Origin: Streptomyces sp. NBC_01288
GTDB taxonomy: Bacteria > Actinomycetota > Actinomycetes > Streptomycetales > Streptomycetaceae
Direction: 5' to 3'
DNA: 64,000 bases
NCBI RefSeq assembly: GCF_035982055.1
Contig: NZ_CP108427.1
Location: 10,105,001-10,169,000 of the forward strand
Under the pieces are notes generated by a model, which made no database searches, was not told the origin of the DNA, and was given only the letters and a program-made list of their open reading frames with translations. Shown here in pieces: positions 18,044-27,338 of the stretch. Every line of letters begins with the position of its first letter. Within the stretch, counting starts at the first letter, position 1. A program made the translations under genes and the position numbers.

Positions 18044-18377
18044 CTGCGACTCTCTTCAGCAGGTCGGGTTCGAAGCGTTCGGCGGGCGGGATCGGAGCGC
18101 GGGCGAGCACCAGGCTCCGGTCGAGGAGACCGGCGGCCAGGACCCGCACCGCGGACACCGGCAGCTCCAGCAGGGCCGCCGCCTCCAGCACCGTCAGCGA
18201 ACCGCCGTACAGGGCGTCCAGCAGGGCGAGTTGAGCCGCGGGCAGGTCGGCCGGGGCGGGCTCGCCGCTGCCACTGAGTACCGTCAGCCGCTCCAGATGC
18301 GGGCGGCTGGGCCGGGCCACACCCCCGGTCGACAGATACGCGGGAACCAGAGGACGGCCGCCGCGGCGGCCGGTCAT
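18015..18377 (-). CDS. cvnC: Conservon DUF742 protein CvnC
   Basis: A 120-residue DUF742 protein. It starts with an Arg-rich RRGGRPLVPAYLSTGG and contains a winged-helix-like core (GGSLTVLEAAALLELPVSAVRVLAAGLLD). The family is part of the four-gene conservon core, between roadblock and GTPase genes, probably linking the complex. Start overlaps the roadblock gene stop by 4 nt. Confidence 0.92.
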   Translation of the reverse strand: MTGRRGGRPLVPAYLSTGGVARPSRPHLERLTVLSGSGEPAPADLPAAQLALLDALYGGSLTVLEAAALLELPVSAVRVLAAGLLDRSLVLARAPIPPAERFEPDLLKRVADGLRALKHH

Positions 18378-18796
18378 GCCGGCGCGCCGCCGTCAACTCC
18401 CCGCGGAGCGGCGGCCATCGCCTTCTCACCCAGCCGCGCCACCTGCGAGTGCACCCGGTGCGCCAGCAGATCCAGCCGTACCTCGCTGTCGCCGTAGGCC
18501 GCCACACAAGTCCCGTGATCCGTAGGGACGATGAGCACATAGCCGTGGTCCGACTCGATGACCACCTGCCGAATCTCGGCCCCCTCCCGGTCGGCGAACG
18601 CCGCCGCGGCGGTACGGCACGCCCCCTGCACCGTGCTGGTGATCGCGGCGACCCGCTCGCCCGAGGCCTGGGACAGCGCGTCGGTGTACCCCCGCACCAG
18701 CCCGTCCCGGGTCAACAGCACCGCCGCCACCACATGCGGCACCTCCAGGATCGGATCGAGCGCCCATGCCGTGTCGCCCCCATCGCGGCTGATCAT
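18374..18796 (-). CDS. cvnB: Conservon roadblock/LC7 protein CvnB
   Basis: A 140-residue roadblock/LC7 domain protein (VPHVVAAVLLTRDGLVRGYTDAL; ASGERVAAITSTVQG; DHGYVLIVPTDHGTCVAAYGD). These proteins are thought to regulate the associated GTPase (GAP-like or scaffold role). It overlaps both neighbours by 4 nt. Confidence 0.93.
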   Translation of the reverse strand: MISRDGGDTAWALDPILEVPHVVAAVLLTRDGLVRGYTDALSQASGERVAAITSTVQGACRTAAAAFADREGAEIRQVVIESDHGYVLIVPTDHGTCVAAYGDSEVRLDLLAHRVHSQVARLGEKAMAAAPRGVDGGAPA

Positions 18797-20241
18797 CTAG
18801 CCGCTCCCCCTTCGTAGTCGGTCTGCTGTGTCTCGTGCGCTGTCACTGCTTCGGCCGCCGCGGCCTGCTTTCCTGCGGCGGTTCCGGCGTCGTCGTGCGC
18901 GGCGCGCGCGGCGGCGGTGCCGGACTGGAGGGCGCCGAGCGCGGCGGCGGCCTGCTCCGGGCTGCGCTCCGGCTGGTGTGTCTCGCGGGCGGCCGGTGCG
19001 ACCGACGCGGCCGGTGCGGTGGCCGCGGTGCGGCGACGGCGTCGCGGGAGGCCGCCCGCATCGGGTACGGCCTGATGCCCGGACGCGTCGACTCCGGCCG
19101 GTTCGGCGTGCTCGGAGCCGTAGGAGTGGGCCGGTGCGGGAGCGGGTGCGCGAGTGGGGGCGGGAGCCCGGCGGGTCGAACGCGGGGCACCGGCCGCGGG
19201 CGGCTGCCGCTCGGGGTCGATACGGCTGAGGAGATGGCTGTCGATGCGCAGGACCGCGCGGACGCCACCGTACGGGGAGGGCGAGGACACGTCGACGCTG
19301 AGGTCGAACTGCCGGGTCAGGCGGCCGATCGCGGCGAACCCCATGCGCGGCGGATCGCCCAGGTCGGTGAGCAGGATCGGGTCGGAACCGGCCACCATTC
19401 GCCGCGCGTGGTCGCGTTCGTCCTGGGTCATGCCGAGCCCCGCGTCGTCGACGGTGACGCAGGCACCGTGGTGCACGTGTTCCAGGTTGACCACGACGTC
19501 GGTGTCCGGCGCGGAGTGCCGCAGCGCGTTGTCGATGAGTTCGGCGACGATGATCGCGACCGGTTCCACGGCGTGCGAGACGAGCGCGGTACCGGCTTCG
19601 AGGTGGTTGTGCACGCGCACCCGGTGGTACCCGGCGAGCCGGGCCTGCCCGCCGGTGACGGCCTCGACGAGGTGCGACTCCTCACGCGCGAGCCCGACCC
19701 ACGCCCCGCACACCACGGCCGCGACCTGCGCACGGCGCAGCGACTGCTCGTTCTCGTGGTCCAGCATGAACAGGGTCTGCGCCAACTCGGGGTCGTCGTA
19801 CCGCTGTTGGAGCGAACGCAGGGCATCCTGCAACCGGTACAGCGCGGCCTGGATCTCACGGGTCGCCCCGCGCATCCCGGCCTGCGCGGCGGCGTCGATG
19901 CGGGTGCGCTGCGCGGCGAGTTCCGAACGCGCCGCGTTCAGCACGCTTTCGAGGGCGATCCCGAGGGGCGAGCCGATGAACTGCGGCTGCCCGGGCCCCG
20001 GAACGGCGACCCGGGGATGCGTGAGATGCCGGGCGGCGGCCGGAATCCGCTGCACGGCGAGATGCTCGACCTCGGCCGCCAACTCCGACTGAACACCGTC
20101 CAGTCGGTCCCGCAGCGCGGCGATCTCCGCACGCTGTAGGGCACGTTGACGCCGCGACCGCAGCAGCCCGGCACCGAGCGCCAGCGCGGACAGCGTGCCG
20201 GCGGCGAGCGCACCGGCCACCAGGTCCGGTAATTCGGTCAT
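18793..20241 (-). CDS. cvnA: Conservon sensor histidine kinase-like protein CvnA
   Basis: A 482-residue protein with one N-terminal TM segment (about residues 7-27), a coiled-coil stretch, and an HATPase_c domain: N box ELIDNALRHS, G1 DDAGLGM, and G2-like GGVRAVLRI. There is no obvious H-box or periplasmic sensor domain. The last 130 residues are Ala/Pro-rich, low-complexity. It is the first gene of the conservon operon and presumably starts the signal relay through B, C and D. Confidence 0.9.
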   Translation of the reverse strand: MTELPDLVAGALAAGTLSALALGAGLLRSRRQRALQRAEIAALRDRLDGVQSELAAEVEHLAVQRIPAAARHLTHPRVAVPGPGQPQFIGSPLGIALESVLNAARSELAAQRTRIDAAAQAGMRGATREIQAALYRLQDALRSLQQRYDDPELAQTLFMLDHENEQSLRRAQVAAVVCGAWVGLAREESHLVEAVTGGQARLAGYHRVRVHNHLEAGTALVSHAVEPVAIIVAELIDNALRHSAPDTDVVVNLEHVHHGACVTVDDAGLGMTQDERDHARRMVAGSDPILLTDLGDPPRMGFAAIGRLTRQFDLSVDVSSPSPYGGVRAVLRIDSHLLSRIDPERQPPAAGAPRSTRRAPAPTRAPAPAPAHSYGSEHAEPAGVDASGHQAVPDAGGLPRRRRRTAATAPAASVAPAARETHQPERSPEQAAAALGALQSGTAAARAAHDDAGTAAGKQAAAAEAVTAHETQQTDYEGGAAR

Positions 20242-20487
20242 CGAATCGAGTCCAAGCGAAGTCGGGCAGGGCGGAGTCGGGGCCCATGAGGCTCAGTTCC
20301 GGTCCCTCAGGCGGGGCGCCCGGAGCACAGTACACACCGTCATCGACCGCTCTCGCACGGTGTAACAGGAGTTCCCTTCGAAACTGACAGGCCTCTGTTC
20401 GCTTCTGTGGCAAGTGTCTGAAATGGCCGGTGGGGAAAGAGAGTTGAGTCGCCAAGGTCGGTGCATCACGCACGAAGGGGGAGCGGT

Positions 20488-21570
20488 GTGACGGGCGTGG
20501 CGCGCTGGCTGGACGGCATCGAGGAACAGGCGGCCGGTGTCCTTCCGCCGGAGATCCACGCCTACTTCCGCCGGGGTGCGGGCCAGGGCCTCAGCGTTGC
20601 CGAAGCCGCCCCCGCCTGGGACCGGTTCCGCCTGCGACCGCACATCCTGCGTGACGTGTCCCGGTGCGACACCTCGACGACCGTACTGGGCACGGCGGTC
20701 GACACACCGGTCCTCATCGCCCCGAGCACTCTGCAACGCCGCGCCCATCCCGACGGCGAGGCGGCCACCGCGCTCGGCGCGGCCGGTGCGGGCTCGCTGC
20801 TCGCGGTGACCTCGAACACGGCGGTCCCGTTCTCCGCCCTCGAACCCTCGGGCGCGCCGTGGTGGGTGCAGGTGTACGTGGCCCGCGACCGGTCCCTGAC
20901 CGAGGAGACGCTCCGGCGAGCCGTGGCGGCCGGCGCCCGGGCGGTCGTCCTGACCGCCGACACCCCCGTCATCGGCTCGCACGGCAGACCCGGCGCACAT
21001 GTCGCCGACTTCGTGGGACCGGAGGACCTGTACGGCAACGTCACCGGCACCCCCGACCGAGAGGCCGCCGAACACGCTCCCGACCTCACGCCGGACGTCA
21101 TCGCCTGGCTGCGCGGCCTGACCGGGCTCCCGGTCGTCGTCAAGGGCGTCCTGCGCGGCGACGACGCCCGCGCCTTCGTGGACGCGGGCGCCGCCGGGCT
21201 GATCGTCTCCAACCACGGCGGCCGCCAGCTCGACGGCCTGGTCCCGACCGCCTGGGCGTTGCCGGAGGTGGTCGACGCGGTCGCCGGGACGGGCGCCGAG
21301 GTCTATGTGGACGGCGGACTGCGCCGAGGCACCCACATCGTCACGGCGCTCGCCCTCGGGGCCCGGGCGGTGTTCGTCGGCCGCCCCGCGCTGTGGGCGC
21401 TGTCCCTGGCCGGTGCGGAGGGTGTGACCCGCCTGATCGGGGAGCTGACGGCGGAACTCGTGGAGACGATGCGGCTGACCGGCGCGGCGGAACTCCGGGC
21501 GATCGGGCGGGACTTGCTGCACTTCCCGGCGGACGTCAGCCGTTCGTTGGGATCACCGCACGGCCGTTGA
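20488..21570 (+). CDS. FMN-dependent alpha-hydroxy-acid oxidase/dehydrogenase
   Basis: A 360-residue TIM-barrel flavoenzyme of the lactate/glycolate oxidase-mandelate dehydrogenase family. The active-site block VSNHGGRQLDG supplies the catalytic His and the substrate-binding Arg. VVVKGVL carries the FMN-binding Lys, and YVDGGLRRGTHIVTALALGARAVFVGRP is the phosphate-binding end. I chose GTG at 20488, preceded by GGGGGAG; a start at 20461 has no ribosome site. The next gene is a class III aminotransferase, so the ketoacid formed may feed it. Substrate unknown. Confidence 0.88.
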   Translation: MTGVARWLDGIEEQAAGVLPPEIHAYFRRGAGQGLSVAEAAPAWDRFRLRPHILRDVSRCDTSTTVLGTAVDTPVLIAPSTLQRRAHPDGEAATALGAAGAGSLLAVTSNTAVPFSALEPSGAPWWVQVYVARDRSLTEETLRRAVAAGARAVVLTADTPVIGSHGRPGAHVADFVGPEDLYGNVTGTPDREAAEHAPDLTPDVIAWLRGLTGLPVVVKGVLRGDDARAFVDAGAAGLIVSNHGGRQLDGLVPTAWALPEVVDAVAGTGAEVYVDGGLRRGTHIVTALALGARAVFVGRPALWALSLAGAEGVTRLIGELTAELVETMRLTGAAELRAIGRDLLHFPADVSRSLGSPHGR

Positions 21571-21799
21571 TCTTGCTGGCGCGTCACCGCTGGTACGTGA
21601 GAGGGGCACCGTCCGCCCCGCATGTCTCCGTGTGGGGCGACGTCCCGAAGCGGAGGAGGTCGAAGCCGAAGCCCATGGGCGGGGCGCCGACGCATGATTC
21701 GACTGCCCGAACAGCTGATTCAGTCGTCACCTCTTGCCCCTGCACCCCTTTCGGTCATAGCGTCCGGACATTCCGTCGCCGACACCACCGAGGAATCCC

Positions 21800-23149
21800 A
21801 TGGACCGCACTCGCCTGAAGGACCTCCTCGCCCGTGAGAGCGCCGACGCCGAGCGGCTCAACCCGCGCTCGAAGGCCGCCTACGCCCGTGCCGAGCATCT
21901 CTTCGGGCGGGTGCCGATGACCTGGATGAACAAGACCGCGGGAGCCTTCCCTCGCTATCTCGACACCGCCCGGGGCGCCCGCGTCACCGACATCGACGGC
22001 CACGAGTACATCGACTTCAGCCTCGGCGACACCGGAGCGATGGCCGGCCACTCGCCCGCCGTCGTCGCGGAGGCGGTGCGGCGGCGGTTCGCCGAGCAGG
22101 GCGGCGCCACGGCGATGCTGCCCACGGAGGACGCCGAGTGGGTCGGCGCGGAACTCGCCCGCCGCTTCGGGCTGGCCCGCTGGAGCTTCGCGCTGACCGC
22201 GACCGACGCCAACCGCTGGGCGATCCGGCTCGCCCGCGCCGTCACCGAGCGCCCCAAGATCCTGGTGAACAGCTACAGCTACCACGGCAGTGTCGACGAG
22301 TCGCTCATCGTCGTCGGACCTGACGGCCACGGCACCGCCCGCCCCGGCAACGTCGGCGCCCCCTGCGACGTCACGCTCACCAGCCGCGTCGCCGAGTTCA
22401 ACGATCCGGCCCAGCTGGAACGGGAGTTGGCGCACGGCGACGTCGCCGCCGTCCTCATGGAACCCGCGCTCACCAACATCGGCATCGTGCTGCCCGAGCC
22501 CGGGTACCTGGCCGCCGTACGCGAACTGACCAGGAAACACGGCACGTTGCTCATCAACGACGAGACCCACACGTTCTCCGCGGGACCGGGCGGCTGCACC
22601 GCCGCCTGGGATCTCGAACCCGATCTGCTCACCATCGGCAAGGCGATCGGCGGCGGCATCCCGGCCGGTGCCTACGGCCTCTCCGCCGAACTCGCCGACC
22701 GGTTGCTCGGCCGGGCCGATCTGGACCTGGTCGACATGGGCGGGGTCGGGGGCACCCTCGCGGGCAACGCACTGTCCGTCGCCGCGATGCGCGCCACGCT
22801 CGAACACGTCCTGACCGACGAGGCGTTCGCCCACATGGCGAAACTGTCCGAACGCTTCGCGGCGGGGGTGCGGGAGGGCATCGACGCCCACGCGCTGCCC
22901 TGGACGGTGAGCCGTCTCGGCGCCCGCAGCGAGTACCGCTTCGCCTCCCCGGCACCGCGCACCGGCACCGAGTCCGAGGCCGCCGGAGACCCGGAGCTGG
23001 AGGACTTCCTCCACCTCTACCTCGCCAACCGGGGCATCCTGCTCACCCCGTTCCACAGCATGGCGCTCATGTGCCCCGACACCACCGAGCAGGACGTAGA
23101 CATCCACACCCGGGTCTTCGCCGACGCGCTCGCCGAACTGGCGCTCTGA
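21800..23149 (+). CDS. Class III PLP aminotransferase (GSA aminomutase-like)
   Basis: A 449-residue fold-type I PLP enzyme. The PLP lysine is in LLTIGKAIGGGIPAG, and the cofactor Asp is in INDETHTF. The N-terminal FSLGDTGAMAGHSP and GGATAMLPTEDAEWVG blocks resemble glutamate-1-semialdehyde 2,1-aminomutase and related transaminases. It is separated from the hydroxy-acid oxidase by 229 nt without another gene, and an Lrp regulator follows 23 nt later. It is unlikely to be the haem-pathway HemL, since the context is catabolic and the sequence around the substrate loop differs; exact substrate not known. Confidence 0.87.
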   Translation: MDRTRLKDLLARESADAERLNPRSKAAYARAEHLFGRVPMTWMNKTAGAFPRYLDTARGARVTDIDGHEYIDFSLGDTGAMAGHSPAVVAEAVRRRFAEQGGATAMLPTEDAEWVGAELARRFGLARWSFALTATDANRWAIRLARAVTERPKILVNSYSYHGSVDESLIVVGPDGHGTARPGNVGAPCDVTLTSRVAEFNDPAQLERELAHGDVAAVLMEPALTNIGIVLPEPGYLAAVRELTRKHGTLLINDETHTFSAGPGGCTAAWDLEPDLLTIGKAIGGGIPAGAYGLSAELADRLLGRADLDLVDMGGVGGTLAGNALSVAAMRATLEHVLTDEAFAHMAKLSERFAAGVREGIDAHALPWTVSRLGARSEYRFASPAPRTGTESEAAGDPELEDFLHLYLANRGILLTPFHSMALMCPDTTEQDVDIHTRVFADALAELAL

Positions 23150-23172
23150 CACAGGGAGTTGGAGGCAAGTAC

Positions 23173-23613
23173 GTGGACGACATCGACCGGGCCATCCTGC
23201 GCGAGCTCCAGACCGACGGACGTATCGCCTACGCCGACCTCGGACCCAAGGTCGGCCTGTCCGCCTCGGCCGCCCGGCAGCGGCTCCAACGCCTGTTGGA
23301 TTCCAAGGCGGTTCAGGTCGTCGGGGTGACGGACCCGATGGCCATGGGCGGGCAGGCCATGGCGATGCTCGGCATCGAGGTGGACGGCGACCCGCGTGCC
23401 GTGGCCGACCAACTCGCCCTGCGCGACGAGGTGGTGTACTCCGTGCTCACCTCCGGCGGCTTCGATCTGTTCGCCGAGGTGGTCACTCCCGGACCACGGG
23501 ATCTGCTCGACTTCGTCAACGACGTGGTGCGGCCGATCGAAGGGGTGCGGAGCGTCCGGTCGTTCCCGTACTTCGGCATCCACACGCACCGGTTCCTGTG
23601 GGACGTCGGCTGA
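23173..23613 (+). CDS. Lrp/AsnC family transcriptional regulator
   Basis: A 146-residue regulator: N-terminal HTH (DDIDRAILRELQTDGRIAYADLGPKVGLSASAARQRLQRL) and a RAM/AsnC ligand domain. Start GTG at 23173 with GGAGG 7 nt upstream. It follows the aminotransferase gene and probably controls it in response to an amino acid. Confidence 0.9.
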   Translation: MDDIDRAILRELQTDGRIAYADLGPKVGLSASAARQRLQRLLDSKAVQVVGVTDPMAMGGQAMAMLGIEVDGDPRAVADQLALRDEVVYSVLTSGGFDLFAEVVTPGPRDLLDFVNDVVRPIEGVRSVRSFPYFGIHTHRFLWDVG

Positions 23614-23669
23614 CCCCTGCCCGAAACACCGATATGCCCGAGATGCCGGTGTGATCCAAGGGGCGTCTA

Positions 23670-25961
23670 ATGGGGATGTCGGATGTGTCCCCCGCGGAAA
23701 AGGCCGAGGCCATGGCGCCCACGGAAGCCAGTGCAGGGGGCAGCGGAACCACTGCGAAGGGCATGCTGCGGCGCCTGGGGGAGTGGTGCGCCCGGCACTT
23801 CGTGATCGTCATCGTCGCCTGGCTCGTCGCGCTCGCCGCGCTCCAGATCCTCAACAGGTCTTTCGGGGGCGACTATTCGGACGACTTCTCGCTGTCCGGG
23901 GTCCAGTCCCAGCACGGTCTCCAGGTCCTCAAGGAACACGACCCGGCGGCCGGGGGCTACAGCAGCCAGATCGTCCTGCACGACAAGGACAAGCAGCTCA
24001 CCTCCCTGAACTCGCAGATGTCCGAGACGGTCGGCGACCTTCAGAAACTCCCGCACGTCCTGTCGGTGCAGAACCCGCTGCCCCAGCCCGGCACGCAGCC
24101 ACCGGCGTCCACCGGCCCGAACGTCGGCCCGCTCTCCTCCGACGCGAAGACCGCGTACATCACCATCCGTTTCGACGTACAGCCGTCCACCCTCGGCGAC
24201 GGCTACCTGCACGGCGTGGACACCTCGGTGAAGCCGCTGCGCACCGCCGGCGCCCAGGTCGAGTACGGCGGACCGCTCGGCGAACTGGCCCGGCCCGCCG
24301 CCGACGACCGGGTCAGCGAACTCATCGGGTTCGCCGTGGCGATCGTCGTCCTCCTGATCGGCTTCGGCAGCGTGGTCGCCGCCGCGATGCCCCTGGTGAC
24401 CGCGCTGATCAGCGTGATCGGGGGACTCGCGTGCCTCGGCCTGCTGGCGGCGGCGTTCACCTTCGCGACGGTGTCACCGACCCTCGCGACGATGATCGGT
24501 ATCGGCGTCGGCATCGACTACGCCCTGTTCCTGATCACCCGGCACCGGCAGAACCTCATGAACGGCTCCGATCCCGTGCGCGCCGCCGGACAGGCCACGG
24601 CGACCAGCGGCCGCGCGGTACTCGTCTCGGGCTGCACCGTGATCATCGCGCTCGGCGGACTGTTCGTGTCCGGCGTGCCCTTCATCGGCAAACTCGGGCT
24701 CGCGGCCGCCGTGACGGTCGTATCGGCGGTCATCGGCGCGCTCACCCTCGTGCCCGCGCTGCTCGGGCTCCTCGGCAAGCGGATCGACCGCTACCGGGTG
24801 CGCCGCCCGGTCGCCGAGACCGACGCCGCACCGGGCGCCGAACCCACGGGCACCTGGCACCGGTACGCGCAGCGCGTGGAACACCGGCCGTGGACGTTCC
24901 TCGCGGCGGGCGTCGCGGCCGTCGTCGTCCTGGCGATCCCGGTGTTCTCGCTCCAACTCGGCCACATCGGCGACGGCGCCGACCCCACCTCGTTCACGGA
25001 CCGCCGCGCCTTCGACCTGATGACCGACGCCTTCGGCCCCGGCTCCAACGGCCCGCTCACCATCGTCATCGACCAGACGGGCGTCCCGACCTCCCAGCGC
25101 TCGGACCTCTCCAGCCAGGCCCAGAAGACCCTCGACGGGGTGCAGGGCGCCGCCAAGGTCACCCCGCTGACGACCACCAAGGACGGTGACGTCCTCGTCG
25201 GCACCGTCTACTCCAAGCAGTCCCCCCAGAGCGCCGACACCACCGACCTCACCAACCGCCTGGTCCACGACACGCTGCCCGACGCGGTCTCCGGCACCTC
25301 CGCCAAGGGCTATGTCACCGGCACCACGGCCGCCCAGGTCGACTTCCGCGACATCGTGTCGAGCCGGCTACCTCTGATCATCGGCGTGGTCGTCGCGCTC
25401 GCCTTCCTGATCATCCTCGCCGTCTTCCGCGGCCTCCTCGTCGCCCTGAAGGCCGCCGTCCTCAACGTGCTCTCCATCGCGGCCTCCTACGGCGTCGTCG
25501 TCGCCGTCTTCCAGTGGGGCTGGGGCGGCCCCGCGCTGGGCGTCTCCGGCAAGGTCCCCATCGAGAGCTACGTCCCGATGATGATGTTCGCGATCATCTT
25601 CGGCCTGAGCATGGACTACGAGATCTTCCTGCTCTCCCGCGTCCACGAGGCCTGGCTGCGCACCGGCGACGCCGAGGCCTCGGTCGCCCACGCCCTGGAG
25701 ATCACCGCACGCGTCATCACCTGCGCCGCACTGATCATGGCCAGCGTCTTCGCGGCCTTCGTCCTCAGCGACAACATCGTGGTCAAGATGCTCGGCCTCG
25801 GCCTGGCCGTCAGCGTGCTCATCGACGCGACCGTCGTACGGCTGCTGATGGTGCCCGCGGTCATGACCCTGCTGGGCCGGCACGCCTGGTGGACACCACG
25901 CTTCCTGGACCGGATCCTGCCGCACATCGACGCGGAGGGCGACCACGAGCAGCAGGCGTGA
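23670..25961 (+). CDS. MMPL/RND family transporter
   Basis: A 763-residue membrane transporter with two MMPL halves, each with a large extracytoplasmic loop after the first TM segment. The proton-relay motifs are GIGVGIDYALFL in half one and FGLSMDYEIFLLSR in half two. The first cytoplasmic residues (1-45) are low-complexity. MMPL proteins export lipids, siderophores or small metabolites using proton motive force. ATG at 23670 has a weak AAGGGG; ATG at 23676 is an alternative. It is convergent with the phosphatase gene that follows, with a 15-nt gap. Confidence 0.9.
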   Translation: MGMSDVSPAEKAEAMAPTEASAGGSGTTAKGMLRRLGEWCARHFVIVIVAWLVALAALQILNRSFGGDYSDDFSLSGVQSQHGLQVLKEHDPAAGGYSSQIVLHDKDKQLTSLNSQMSETVGDLQKLPHVLSVQNPLPQPGTQPPASTGPNVGPLSSDAKTAYITIRFDVQPSTLGDGYLHGVDTSVKPLRTAGAQVEYGGPLGELARPAADDRVSELIGFAVAIVVLLIGFGSVVAAAMPLVTALISVIGGLACLGLLAAAFTFATVSPTLATMIGIGVGIDYALFLITRHRQNLMNGSDPVRAAGQATATSGRAVLVSGCTVIIALGGLFVSGVPFIGKLGLAAAVTVVSAVIGALTLVPALLGLLGKRIDRYRVRRPVAETDAAPGAEPTGTWHRYAQRVEHRPWTFLAAGVAAVVVLAIPVFSLQLGHIGDGADPTSFTDRRAFDLMTDAFGPGSNGPLTIVIDQTGVPTSQRSDLSSQAQKTLDGVQGAAKVTPLTTTKDGDVLVGTVYSKQSPQSADTTDLTNRLVHDTLPDAVSGTSAKGYVTGTTAAQVDFRDIVSSRLPLIIGVVVALAFLIILAVFRGLLVALKAAVLNVLSIAASYGVVVAVFQWGWGGPALGVSGKVPIESYVPMMMFAIIFGLSMDYEIFLLSRVHEAWLRTGDAEASVAHALEITARVITCAALIMASVFAAFVLSDNIVVKMLGLGLAVSVLIDATVVRLLMVPAVMTLLGRHAWWTPRFLDRILPHIDAEGDHEQQA

Positions 25962-25976
25962 GCCTCAACTCCCGTA

Positions 25977-27080
25977 CTACGCCTGGGGCGTGAGCACGAG
26001 CATCGTCACATCGTCCCGGATCTCCGGCGAGTGCCGCAGCAGGTCGGCCCACACCCGCTCGGCCATCAAGGCCGGTTCGTCGTCGGCGAGTTGGGCCAGC
26101 CGCTCGACGAGGGGATAGAATGCACCGCCCGTGTCCCGTGCCTCCGACACCCCGTCGGAGGCGAGGAACAGCCGGTCCCCGGGCCGCAGTTGGACGGTCA
26201 CCCCGCTCAGCGGACCGGCGTCGGACAGCCCGAGACCCAGCGGCGTCCACGCCTCGACGTCGATCTCGGTGACCCGTCCCGCGCGCAACAGCACGGGGGA
26301 GGGATGCCCGCAGGCCACGATCCGCACCGCGTCCGCGTCCGCCGTGAACTCCAGCAGCACCGCCGTGGCGAACAGCTCCGCGTGCGCCGACCGAGCCGAG
26401 TCCACCACCAGCCGCCGGTCCAGCCGCGCCGCGACCGCCTCCAGGCCCGGCAGATCGAGCACCGCCTCCCGGAACGCCCCCAGCAGCGACGCCACCGTCG
26501 CCACGGCCGACAGCCCGTGCCCCTGCACATCGCCCATGACCGCCCGTACGCCGTACGGCCCGTCCCGCACGTCGAAGAAGTCCCCGCCGACCAGCGTCCC
26601 GCGCTGCGCCGCCCGGTACAGCCCCGCACACCCCACAGGCCCCACCCGCTCCGGCAACGGCGGCACGACGGCCCGCTGCGCCGCCTCGGCGACCGTACGC
26701 TCCAGATCCAGCTGGGCGTCGCGACGACTGCGCACGAAGGACACGAACACGCTCAGCACCGCGACGAACAGGACCGTCAGCAGATCGGTCTCACCGGGAT
26801 CGTTGAGATGGAACGCCGGCACGGTCAGCAGCCCGATCGTGGCCCCGCCCATCAGCGCGGTCGCGAGCGGCCCGTACGACAGCCCCGCCAGCGGCGGAAT
26901 GGCGCCCAGCAGAAAGCCGATGTCGAGCGAGTGCGGGCTCACCAGCGTCGCCACACCCACCCCGCAGACCAGCGCCCCCGGCAGCACCCGCACCCACCGC
27001 GGCGCCGGCGCGCCCCGAAGCCACCCCCGCCGGGCCGGCTCCCGAACCCGGCGGAACGACGGCACGCGCACCTTTCCCAC
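25977..27080 (-). CDS. Membrane-anchored PP2C/SpoIIE serine phosphatase
   Basis: A 367-residue protein. About four hydrophobic segments occupy residues 30-115, and a SpoIIE-type PP2C domain follows. The metal-binding motifs are VGGDFFDV, MGDVQGHG, LASDGVSEARD and DDVTMLVL. No PAS or GAF domain is present. Such phosphatases dephosphorylate anti-anti-sigma factors in Streptomyces; the partner is not encoded here. Start is GTG at 27080. Confidence 0.9.
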   Translation of the reverse strand: MGKVRVPSFRRVREPARRGWLRGAPAPRWVRVLPGALVCGVGVATLVSPHSLDIGFLLGAIPPLAGLSYGPLATALMGGATIGLLTVPAFHLNDPGETDLLTVLFVAVLSVFVSFVRSRRDAQLDLERTVAEAAQRAVVPPLPERVGPVGCAGLYRAAQRGTLVGGDFFDVRDGPYGVRAVMGDVQGHGLSAVATVASLLGAFREAVLDLPGLEAVAARLDRRLVVDSARSAHAELFATAVLLEFTADADAVRIVACGHPSPVLLRAGRVTEIDVEAWTPLGLGLSDAGPLSGVTVQLRPGDRLFLASDGVSEARDTGGAFYPLVERLAQLADDEPALMAERVWADLLRHSPEIRDDVTMLVLTPQA

Positions 27081-27124
27081 ACCACCACGCTCCTACGGCG
27101 GGACCGGCCCCGCACGCCGAGCGC

Positions 27125-27338
27125 CTGGGCCGTGTCCGCAAAGTCCCTCCCCCACTGCCTTAAGGGCGTGGGAGGTGCCCCCACTCGCCGCACCGGGCGA
27201 AAGCCCAAGTACGTCCAGTACGAGGGCTTCCGCCCGGCACTCCCCCAGCCTCCGGCCGGGGGGACCCCCAGAGCACGCACCGGACGTCGCGGGGCCCGCC
27301 CTTCGGGCGGACGACGGGACTTTGCGGACACGACCTAG
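27125..27338. mobile_element. MITE-like element with 23-bp terminal inverted repeats
   Basis: A 214-bp non-coding element between a phosphatase gene and a GH64 gene. Its ends are inverted copies sharing a perfect 17-bp core (CGTGTCCGCAAAGTCCC on the left, its complement on the right); over 23 bp, 21 match. Inside is an imperfect 20-bp hairpin (27193-27237) with a 5-nt loop. The right end covers the TAG stop of the GH64 gene. No transposase is encoded, so it would need one in trans. Similar intergenic elements occur in Streptomyces genomes as far as I remember. Confidence 0.65.

Noticed and set aside
27181..27240. Possible small RNA or riboswitch from the strong hairpin
   Set aside because: Better explained as the inner hairpin of the MITE-like element; no flanking riboswitch elements.
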